This document shows positions 7,832 through 15,191 of a DNA stretch of 64,000 nucleotides, in pieces. Numbering within the stretch: the first letter of the stretch is position 1; every line of letters begins with the position of its first letter. Position numbers and translations under genes: made by a program. The stretch spans positions 62,001 through 126,000 of the forward strand of contig JAFROL010000024.1 of the NCBI GenBank assembly GCA_017429685.1, given 5' to 3'. The DNA comes from Bacteroidales bacterium. Its GTDB lineage: Bacteria; Bacteroidota; Bacteroidia; Bacteroidales; P3. The notes below the pieces were generated by a model. The model saw only the letters and a program-made list of their open reading frames with translations. It was not told the origin of the DNA and searched no databases.

Positions 7832-8695
7832 GTGAACGAGAACGAAAGTTTTGAAAAAATATTGAGCAGCCAGTTCAAGGATGCAACACAGACGCCACCG
7901 CCCGAGGTGTGGGAGGCCATAGAGAAGCGTCTGCCTGTGCCTGACGCCGCGCTGTCGCCCAAGCCTGCGCACCGTGGCCGTCTGGTTGCGGTTGTGGCTT
8001 CGGCCGCTGCGGTCGTTGTCGCTGCAGTGATCAGCATCTCGGTGATGCGCACCAGGCCGGAACCGGCCCTCGCCAAGCAGCAGGGTGTTGCGATAGAGCC
8101 CGTCATTGTGGAAGACAGCGTCGCCGCCGGTGAGGCGCCTGTTCCTACTGTCGTGTCTGCACGCGAAAACAAAAGCAATAGTGTCGCCGATGCCGTCTTG
8201 GTGCCGTCGGAAATGAAGGTGCAGGTGCAGCCACAAGACGAAAGTCGCACTAAGCAGGTCCAAGCCCCTGCAGCTTCGGCCAGTCAGCCCGTGGCGGAAG
8301 AAATCGCGCAGGTAGCGTCGGCGGACATCGAGCCTGTCGTTGCCCCTTCGCTTCCTTCCGAAAAGGGTAGGGCAGAGGAGGCTCCCTCTCTGTCGGAAAA
8401 ACAGGTGCAGGCCGACACGGCAGAGCGGAAACCGGTAGAGGTGACGATTGTTGTGCCTAACCTGCTGTCGCCCAACGGCGACGGATACAACGACTGCTGG
8501 GTGATTCCTGGATTGGAGGAATACGGCACTGTCCAGGTCCAGATCTACACGGCCAATAGCAAACGCATCTATATGTCGCACAATTACCACAATGAGTTCT
8601 GCGGCGACGACTGTCCCGACGGTAATTATTTCTATGTGCTGAATTTCCGCGAAATAGGAGTGTCCCGTCGTGGCGTTTTGGTAATCAAAAGGTAA
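7832..8695 (+). CDS. membrane-anchored, anti-sigma-like protein with gliding-type (CHU_C) C-terminal domain
   Basis: Start GTG at 7832 with AAGGAG at 7818-7823; 287 aa. Residues 1-50 are charged and contain PPPEVWEAIEKRL, typical of the cytoplasmic end of Bacteroidetes anti-sigma proteins. Residues ~51-72 form one membrane helix. A Pro/Val/Glu/Gln-rich periplasmic linker follows (~75-205). The final ~80 residues (NLLSPNGDGYNDCWVIPG... IYTANSKRIY... DGNYFYVLNF) match the gliding motility-associated C-terminal domain that acts as the T9SS type B signal in exported proteins. There is no cleavable signal peptide, so the domain should stay tethered to the inner membrane. It may sense T9SS activity for the sigma factor encoded just upstream; this is inference. 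Confidence 0.72.
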   Translation: MNENESFEKILSSQFKDATQTPPPEVWEAIEKRLPVPDAALSPKPAHRGRLVAVVASAAAVVVAAVISISVMRTRPEPALAKQQGVAIEPVIVEDSVAAGEAPVPTVVSARENKSNSVADAVLVPSEMKVQVQPQDESRTKQVQAPAASASQPVAEEIAQVASADIEPVVAPSLPSEKGRAEEAPSLSEKQVQADTAERKPVEVTIVVPNLLSPNGDGYNDCWVIPGLEEYGTVQVQIYTANSKRIYMSHNYHNEFCGDDCPDGNYFYVLNFREIGVSRRGVLVIKR

Positions 8696-8767
8696 TAATC
8701 GAAAACAATAATAGAAGCCGGCACCGTTATTGGGATTTGCGGTTTCTTGAAAAGAACAGTTAATGTT

Positions 8768-9733
8768 ATGGGGAAAAAAGAGACATATCCGCTTCTGTAC
8801 AAACAGATAGAAAGTTTGGTCGATGGCGAGACCGATGCTGTGGCAACGATGTCGAATGTCGCTGCAATGATTCACGACGCGTTCCGCTTCTGGTGGACGG
8901 GCTTCTACCGCGTTCAGGGCGGCGAGCTGATTCTGGGCCCTTTCCAGGGCCCCGTGGCCTGTATGCACATAGGCTACGGCAAGGGTGTATGCGGCACGGC
9001 GTGGAAAGAGCGTCGTACGGTCGTTGTTCCCGACGTGGAACAGTTTCCCGGCCACATAGCTTGCAGCAGCGAGAGCCGTAGCGAGATTGTTGTGCCGGTG
9101 GTGCAAAACGGCTGCACGGTTGCGGTGCTTGATATCGACAGCCGCGAGCTGGGCGCCTTCGACGATGTCGATGCCCAATGGCTTGAGAAGATTGTCTCCC
9201 TGCTGCCTCCGATGCCTCTTGCCGAGCAGGAAATATACCTTGCCGCTGGCTGCTTCTGGGGTGCCGAGAAATATCTGAAACTCATTGAAGGTGTTACCTT
9301 TACCGAGGTGGGCTTTGCCAACGGCAATACCGACAACCCGACCTACAAGGAGGTCTATACCGACCAGACGGGCTATGCCGAGACGGTGCATCTGCGCTAC
9401 AACCCTTCGGTGGCCAGCCTGCGTTTTCTGCTTGAGATGTACTTCAAAGCCATCGACCCCACCAGCCTCAACAAGCAGGGCGAGGACGAGGGAACGCGCT
9501 ATCGCACAGGCATCTATTATACCGACCCTGCCGACCGTGCCATCATCGACGAAGTCGTTGCCGACGAAGCCAAGAAGTACGGCCTGCCGCTGCAGGTTGA
9601 AGTGGAGCCGCTGTGCAACTTCTATCCTGCCGAGGAATACCATCAGGACTACCTCGACAAGAACCCCTCCGGCTATTGCCACCTGCCTGTGGCGCTTTTT
9701 GAGCTTGCAAAGAAAGCAAAAGACACTAAATGA
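8768..9733 (+). CDS. msrA: bifunctional methionine sulfoxide reductase: free-Met-(R)-SO reductase (GAF) fused to MsrA
   Basis: Start ATG 8768 (an in-frame TTG at 8747 is less likely); 321 aa. Residues ~1-155 match the GAF-fold free methionine-R-sulfoxide reductase, with its three conserved cysteines in ACMHIGYG, GVCGTAW and HIACSS before SEIVVPV. Residues ~160-315 are MsrA, which reduces protein or free Met-S-sulfoxide: catalytic GCFWGAE, then GFANGNTDNPTYKEV, and near the end YHQDYLDKNPSGYCHLP. One polypeptide would therefore handle both diastereomers. It lies between the sigma-factor pair and a T9SS type B protein whose start is 1 nt after this stop, so it is probably part of that operon and linked to oxidative stress. 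Confidence 0.9.
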   Translation: MGKKETYPLLYKQIESLVDGETDAVATMSNVAAMIHDAFRFWWTGFYRVQGGELILGPFQGPVACMHIGYGKGVCGTAWKERRTVVVPDVEQFPGHIACSSESRSEIVVPVVQNGCTVAVLDIDSRELGAFDDVDAQWLEKIVSLLPPMPLAEQEIYLAAGCFWGAEKYLKLIEGVTFTEVGFANGNTDNPTYKEVYTDQTGYAETVHLRYNPSVASLRFLLEMYFKAIDPTSLNKQGEDEGTRYRTGIYYTDPADRAIIDEVVADEAKKYGLPLQVEVEPLCNFYPAEEYHQDYLDKNPSGYCHLPVALFELAKKAKDTK

Positions 9734-9734
9734 G

Positions 9735-11477
9735 ATGTTTTGCAGGGGGAAACATATAGGGCTGTTGCTAATGCTGCTTTGCTGTGCCAATCTGCGCAGT
9801 CAGGTTGTCGTCACCCTGCCATTCTATGAAAATTTTGAGAGTTATATAGAAGACTCTATAAGGCATATAGATGCAACCCATACTTATACCCCTGCCTATC
9901 ATTTTTTCGGCGGCTGGGAAGGATGTTCGCGCGGTTGGGCAGGAACTATGTTCTGTCGACCTCATTTTTTGCTTGTGCCTTACAACAATTACAGCTATAT
10001 CAACAATGGTACGGTGCGTATGGACTATGCCGGTGCTTGGAATGACTATCATCCGGCGCCAGGTTTTTGGGACACAACCTACGACTACAAGTGCGGTGGG
10101 TCCCTGCTGGCATCCCCCTGGTTCTACGAACTGCCAGCAAGAGTCACTTTCGATTTCGTTGTTGCAATAGACACAAACAGTCCAAATCAGGGTGCAGAAC
10201 TGATACCGCTCGAGATAGAGGTGGGCATTCTGACCGACTCGGTGCCTGACACTACAACGACAAACTGGTGGACAGAAAATCGCACCGGTTGGCCCTGTAA
10301 TCCCACTTGCGGACGCGATTTCATTCCATTTTCTACACAGACATACACGCTCAACGGCTACGAGTGGCAACAGCTCGATGTCAATGTGCTCGGTATGTTC
10401 GACGGTGTCACGCCTCCCTACCGCATAGGCTTTCGAACGAAAAGATGCGACACTCTTTCTATTGGATTCCCTGCCGGCAACTCCACATTCCTTGATAATG
10501 TTCGCATCTATCCCGCCCATATCACCACAAGTGACACGCTGCTTCACACCGACACCGTCTGCCTCGGAACGCCATACAGCGGTTACGGTTTCAACCCGAC
10601 AGCCAGCCAGATGAGCACTCCCGGTACATACACCTTCGACTACACAGAGTTGGTGAACGACAGCACCGTCGACGTCCATCTGCTGACGCTGACCATCCTG
10701 CCCACAAGCGACACCGTGCTCTACGACACGATCTTCATAGGTGACAGCCTTCTCTTTTTCGACACCACGTTGACACAGAACGGCGTATATTCGCATACAA
10801 CCGTTGCTGTCAACGGATGCGACTCGACGGTGACGCTGCACCTGCAGACAATAATCCGTAGAGACACCATAACTGTAAGAGACACCATCTGTCTCGGCGA
10901 GCTGTATAATGGCTATGGCTTTTATGCCAAGCCAACGATGCCAGGCACTTTCACATTCCAACGCGACAGCGTAGACGACTTTGCCCAGCGACACTATGTT
11001 TTAAAACTGTTTGTCAGCCCGACAGACTCAACAGTCCTGCACGTCAGCATCGATGCCGGTAACACCATTAGATACGACGGTACCGCCATCGCTGACAGCG
11101 GCGAATACACATTTCATTTCACAAACCAATATGGGTGTGACTCGACGGTGACGCTGATCGTTAGCCTCAATGCGGTTCCGGCAATACCCGAAGAGCCGCC
11201 GATGTACAATATATGGTTTCCCAACGCCTTCACGCCCGACCAGGAGACAAACAACCGCTTCCGCGGCTACCTCAGTTTTGAACCCGTCAAGTATGAATTG
11301 TATATCTACAACCGCTGGGGCAACTTGATTTTCAGCACTTCCGACCCCAGTGCTGCTTGGGACGGTACCGCCAAAGGCATACCACAATCACAGGCAGCAT
11401 ACGTGTACAAATACGAAGTCGAACTACCCAACGGCATTGTACGCGCCGGCATCGGTACGGTGACTATGATAAGGTAA
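9735..11477 (+). CDS. secreted protein with T9SS type B (gliding-type) sorting domain
   Basis: The 580-aa product starts one base after the msrA stop (tgagATG). A longer upstream frame is only the shadow of msrA. A signal peptide (GLLLMLLCCANLRS) is followed by a jellyroll-like N-terminal region beginning LPFYENFESY, typical of T9SS cargo. The middle carries Ig-like units with repeated cysteine motifs (TVCLGTPYSGYGF, TICLGELYNGYGF; NGCDSTVTLHL, YGCDSTVTLIV). The last ~90 residues (IWFPNAFTPDQETNNRF... LYIYNRWGNLIFST... AWDG) are a classic CHU_C/type B domain. It is predicted to be surface-attached; ligand unknown. Confidence 0.85.
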   Translation: MFCRGKHIGLLLMLLCCANLRSQVVVTLPFYENFESYIEDSIRHIDATHTYTPAYHFFGGWEGCSRGWAGTMFCRPHFLLVPYNNYSYINNGTVRMDYAGAWNDYHPAPGFWDTTYDYKCGGSLLASPWFYELPARVTFDFVVAIDTNSPNQGAELIPLEIEVGILTDSVPDTTTTNWWTENRTGWPCNPTCGRDFIPFSTQTYTLNGYEWQQLDVNVLGMFDGVTPPYRIGFRTKRCDTLSIGFPAGNSTFLDNVRIYPAHITTSDTLLHTDTVCLGTPYSGYGFNPTASQMSTPGTYTFDYTELVNDSTVDVHLLTLTILPTSDTVLYDTIFIGDSLLFFDTTLTQNGVYSHTTVAVNGCDSTVTLHLQTIIRRDTITVRDTICLGELYNGYGFYAKPTMPGTFTFQRDSVDDFAQRHYVLKLFVSPTDSTVLHVSIDAGNTIRYDGTAIADSGEYTFHFTNQYGCDSTVTLIVSLNAVPAIPEEPPMYNIWFPNAFTPDQETNNRFRGYLSFEPVKYELYIYNRWGNLIFSTSDPSAAWDGTAKGIPQSQAAYVYKYEVELPNGIVRAGIGTVTMIR

Positions 11478-11497
11478 TAACTAAAACTACGTCAAAT

Positions 11498-13534
11498 ATG
11501 AGAAACATCAAGAGAATTAGCTTATTGCTTACATTTGTTGCTCTTTTCCTCACCGCCCACGCCCAGCACTTCGACTGGGTGAAATCCTACATTGGTGAAA
11601 GCGACAATGACGGACTGACCGACCTAAACACAATCGTAGGGAGCGCAGTTGACAAAGAAGGAAACTTGTACATCTTGGGCGAGTTTACAAAAGGGGCGCA
11701 GATAGACGGCACAGATCTTCTTCCGTTCACTCCATATGGTCCATACAACAAAACTGTGAATGTTGTTATTGCCAAATTGAGTCCCCAAGGCCATTTACTA
11801 TGGCATAAAGCAATCCATTCAAATTATAAAAATAACGCCCACGGCATAGGTATTCAACTTGTTGGCGACACATCTATTGTTTGTATGGCAGTTTTTCCTA
11901 GACCAACTGAGCAAAGTCAACATTACACTTTTTTCTTGGATTCTTTGTTCTTGGAGACAAACAATTTTATTTTCTCCACGGATAGTATAAACGGTTCCTG
12001 GGTTCATACCTACCTTGAATTTGATCTTGGCGGACAACTTAAAGACAGTTATTTCTTGTCTGCTGCCGGCATCTATGCCGATGGCTCATTTCAGATGGTT
12101 GATTCAACACATTACAGAGACAATCTGCTCGGATGCAGTGCCTTTGCAATTGATGGTGACGGCAATATCATAATGGCAAGGCCATTGGCTTTAGGACCAT
12201 ATTCGTTTAATGACAGCACATTTCGAGGATACCGTATATTAATTAATGGTGGTGAACGGCATATCGATGTGCCGGTGCCAGTGTTTACGGCAAACACAAA
12301 CTTCCAGATACTGAAGTTCTCACCTCGCTTTGAAAACCTCTTGCATCAGCAGACGATTTTTGAACCCAACGTGCATAATCTTCAAAGAATATACACCCTA
12401 ATTAACCAATTGTTGTTAGATGAAGACAACTCCGTTTACATTCTGTTAAGTTTGCAGCGATCTGGTGTGTCGTGTTTGGATTCTGTCGATTTCAGAATCA
12501 CAGGAATGCCGGATATACGTATCCAGACAGAAAACAGTCTGGAATATTCAGTCCTTCTAAAATACGACAGCGTTCTGAATCCTCAATGGCTATTCCAGTT
12601 GGATTATGAAAACAATAGCAACAATCCTGGGTTGTATAACAATTATTTCTTTAATGCACAAAGCATAGATGAAAATGGTAACGTGTATTGTCTCGGGAGA
12701 ATTTGGGCACTTCATCAAGAACAAATCTATAGGGCTGATACTTTTAATATAAATGTGCGAAATGGTATCTTTTTTGCACGTTTAGACAAAAATACAGGAC
12801 AGGCTTTAGCCATTGGCGAGGTACGGTCAAACAGAACAACGGTTCCTCAATTTGTGAGAAATATAGATATTGCAACCAATAATAACTTTGTTATTGCGCA
12901 GCTTTCGTATCAGCATAATATTTACATTCGAGACAGCGTTATAACAAAACCAATGTCGACAGGTTTATTTGTGTGGGACAAAGACGGCCACGAAGTACAA
13001 TTCATCGACTACAACTCTTCAAGCCCAACTAATGACCCGCGTGGAACCATCCTTCGCGACAACATACTCTACCTGTCGGGAAGAATGAACGGCGGCGGCA
13101 CCTTCGGCAATTACACGCTTCCCGCTGGGGAAGACCGGGCTTATGTGTTGAAGTACGTCGACACTTTCTTTTCTACTCCGTATGTCTATGTCGAACTCGA
13201 TGACTCCACAAACCACGGCGGTGGCGGCGAGGTGCGCATCACCGTGGTGGGCGACGAGGGGGCTTTCGTGGCCTACCCCAACCCATTCCGGCAGAGCGTG
13301 AAGATAAGAGTTGAAAGCGGAGCGTTGAAAGTTGAAAACGGGGTTGCCACAGCGTGGCTCACCGACCTCTCCGGCCGCCGCGAGCAAGTACGCCTCACCC
13401 CCGACGGCCCCGGACAGTACTCCCTTGACTTGACCTCCCGTCCTCAAGCCACCTACCTGTTGACATTAACCACCGCCGACGGCAAGCAGCACACCGTCCG
13501 CCTGCTGAAGCAGTCAGACATCTTCGCTCGATAA
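11498..13534 (+). CDS. T9SS surface protein of the array family (A1)
   Basis: The 678-aa product starts MRNIKRISLLLTFVALFLTAHAQ, a signal peptide cut near residue 23. A mature N-terminus with HFDWVKSYIGESDN is shared with the genes at 15192 and 26069. The body has propeller-like units (AVDKEGNLYILGEFT, VVIAKLSPQGHLLWHKAIH). The C-terminus is a type A sorting domain: AYPNPF, then TAWLTDLSGRR, then TYLLTLTTADGKQHTVRLLKQSDIFAR. Compared with A2 (15192) long stretches are nearly identical at DNA level, so the pair arose by duplication or gene conversion. It lies only 20 nt after the type B gene, so it may share that operon; unlike the other array members it lacks the conserved leader. Ligand unknown. 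Confidence 0.85.
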   Translation: MRNIKRISLLLTFVALFLTAHAQHFDWVKSYIGESDNDGLTDLNTIVGSAVDKEGNLYILGEFTKGAQIDGTDLLPFTPYGPYNKTVNVVIAKLSPQGHLLWHKAIHSNYKNNAHGIGIQLVGDTSIVCMAVFPRPTEQSQHYTFFLDSLFLETNNFIFSTDSINGSWVHTYLEFDLGGQLKDSYFLSAAGIYADGSFQMVDSTHYRDNLLGCSAFAIDGDGNIIMARPLALGPYSFNDSTFRGYRILINGGERHIDVPVPVFTANTNFQILKFSPRFENLLHQQTIFEPNVHNLQRIYTLINQLLLDEDNSVYILLSLQRSGVSCLDSVDFRITGMPDIRIQTENSLEYSVLLKYDSVLNPQWLFQLDYENNSNNPGLYNNYFFNAQSIDENGNVYCLGRIWALHQEQIYRADTFNINVRNGIFFARLDKNTGQALAIGEVRSNRTTVPQFVRNIDIATNNNFVIAQLSYQHNIYIRDSVITKPMSTGLFVWDKDGHEVQFIDYNSSSPTNDPRGTILRDNILYLSGRMNGGGTFGNYTLPAGEDRAYVLKYVDTFFSTPYVYVELDDSTNHGGGGEVRITVVGDEGAFVAYPNPFRQSVKIRVESGALKVENGVATAWLTDLSGRREQVRLTPDGPGQYSLDLTSRPQATYLLTLTTADGKQHTVRLLKQSDIFAR

Positions 13535-13863
13535 CCGCGCGGGTCTCGTCACGGTCAGCAATATCCATTTTTGATATGTGTAATGGATAAAAATAAGGAA
13601 ATTTGTCCAATAAGCACTTGCGTATTGAATAAAATTAGTATCTTTGCAGTCGAAGTATTATCATTATGAAGAGCACGATATTAATGCAACGACCTGTGCA
13701 TAGTCACCTTTTCGGAAAAGGAAAAGATTGATGGCGCAAGGCCCATCACGACGATACTTCATTTCCGGATATGTCAAAATAAATTTTGCCATATCACTCA
13801 ACTTTCGTATCTTTGCGAAAAATTTCGTTGCGAATATTTTCGCAGTAGTAAAACGTTAAGTAT
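13535..13863 (+). other. intergenic region (329 bp) between A1 and the first AAA ATPase
   Basis: The first ~85 bp (GTCACGGTCAGCAATATCC, TAATGGATAAAAA) recur after the deletion scar at 23.2-23.5 kb, where a repeat element interrupts them. A TATCTTTG box at 13639-13646 precedes a 21-codon ORF (13666-13731, starting MKSTILMQRP) that I cannot assign and regard as doubtful. The ATPase promoter follows at 13785-13815. Confidence 0.55.
13785..13815 (+). promoter_or_regulatory. consensus promoter of AAA ATPase 1
   Basis: TTTG (13785-13788), a 19-bp spacer and TATCTTTG (13808-13815) match the Bacteroidetes consensus exactly, 49 bp before the ATG at 13864. The ATPase is therefore transcribed separately from the surface gene upstream. 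Confidence 0.8.
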
Positions 13864-14919
13864 ATGAATCCTTTTAAGTTTGGAACAATTGTAGATGGTG
13901 ATTTTTTTACCGACAGAACGGACGAAACGACCTTGCTTACGCAGAAACTGGATAGCGAGAACCATCTGGTACTCATCAGTCCGCGTCGTTTCGGGAAAAG
14001 CAGCCTTGTGCAGCGTGTATTGTCGCATAGTAGCCGTCCGCAGATACTGCTTGACTTGCAATATGTGATGAGCGTCAGCGACTTCGCGGCACAGATGCTC
14101 AAAGCCCTTTTTCGTCTCTACCCAATGGAACGGCTGCGCCACGCAATGACCCACTTCCGCATTTCGCCCACACTGTCGATGGATGCAGTGACGGGGGCAC
14201 TGGAGGTGAATTTCCAACCTACGGCCAACGCCACCGTGCTGTTGGAAGACGCAATGGCCCTGCTGGACAAGGTAACATCAGCCACAGACCGTTTTATCGT
14301 GGTCATCGACGAATTTCAGGAGGTGATGAAAATTGGCAAAGGATTTGACCGACAATTGCGCTCGCTTATGCAGCGACAGAAGAACTTGAACTACATATTG
14401 CTTGGTAGTCAAGAGTCGATGATGGAGGCCATCTTCGAGAATAAGAAGTCGCCGTTCTACCACTTCGGACAGATAATAAGGCTTGGCAAAATACCCTACG
14501 ACGACTTCCTTGCATATATCCGAAACCGTATGCCCAACGATGTGCCGAGCGTCCCAGAGGAAATACTGGAAATCAGTTCTTGCCATCCCTACTATACACA
14601 GCAACTCGCCTCGCAGGTGTGGGAGATGGTCACATACCGTCACCTGACCGACGGCGTGGTGCAACAGGCTGTAGATGCCTTGGTGAGGATGCACGACTTG
14701 GACTATGAGCGCCTGTGGCAGACCCTGAACCGTACCGACCGCTATACCTTGCGCCAGCTGTCGCAGATGCAGCAACCCCTGCGCGACCGCAGCCAGGCCA
14801 CCAGCACCACCTACAGTTCGCTACTGCGCCTGATGAAACTGGGTTATGTCGTCAAGACCGACCACTACGAAATAGAAGACCCATTCTTCCTTCGATGGTT
14901 ACGCCTAAACAGCAACTGA
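13864..14919 (+). CDS. AAA/archaeal-type ATPase 1
   Basis: A cytoplasmic P-loop ATPase of 351 aa. The Walker A is SPRRFGKSSL near residues 39-48 and the Walker B is FIVVIDEFQE near 144-153, followed by a sensor-like LLGSQES. The C-terminal part is helical with winged-helix character (RYTLRQLSQ... YSSLLRLMKLGYVV, ending DPFFLRWLR), as in archaeal-type ATPases of the PF01637 kind that are expanded in Bacteroidetes. It belongs to a different subfamily from the two DUF4143-type ATPases further on but holds the same place, between two surface-protein genes. Its own consensus promoter argues for independent expression. Client and role are unknown. Confidence 0.8.
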   Translation: MNPFKFGTIVDGDFFTDRTDETTLLTQKLDSENHLVLISPRRFGKSSLVQRVLSHSSRPQILLDLQYVMSVSDFAAQMLKALFRLYPMERLRHAMTHFRISPTLSMDAVTGALEVNFQPTANATVLLEDAMALLDKVTSATDRFIVVIDEFQEVMKIGKGFDRQLRSLMQRQKNLNYILLGSQESMMEAIFENKKSPFYHFGQIIRLGKIPYDDFLAYIRNRMPNDVPSVPEEILEISSCHPYYTQQLASQVWEMVTYRHLTDGVVQQAVDALVRMHDLDYERLWQTLNRTDRYTLRQLSQMQQPLRDRSQATSTTYSSLLRLMKLGYVVKTDHYEIEDPFFLRWLRLNSN

Positions 14920-14978
14920 TGGTCATTATACTCGCAGAGGATATTTGCTTTTTCAACGGCGAAGCCTGCACTCTCCGA

Positions 14979-15191
14979 GACTGAGATGTCACATCTCATT
15001 TCTCCGATTCTCCGGCGGTAATCGACACCCAAAATGTTAAAAATACATAAATAATGTTAAAAAATAAACTTTTTTTGCACCGTTATTCTACTTATAGGGT
15101 GACAAGAAAAGTTTTTCAGCGTTCCTTGTCATAGAAGCCCCCAATGGGCTCGGTTAAGAAAACGGATTTATAAATGCAAAATAATACGACT
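14979..15191 (+). promoter_or_regulatory. conserved leader of the surface-protein family, copy 1
   Basis: A ~210-bp block repeated at 23541-23756, with the last ~160 bp also at 18714-18878. It includes the palindrome GAGATGTCACATCTC, an AT-rich tract with ATGTTAAAAATACATAAA, then an almost invariant ~70-nt core. The core carries GACAAG (15101-15106) able to pair with CTTGTC (15125-15130), and AGCCC (15136-15140) with GGGCT (15146-15150). No exact TAnnTTTG box is present, so an alternative sigma factor is possible. The conservation of non-coding sequence suggests a cis-regulatory RNA or shared promoter. Confidence 0.65.
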
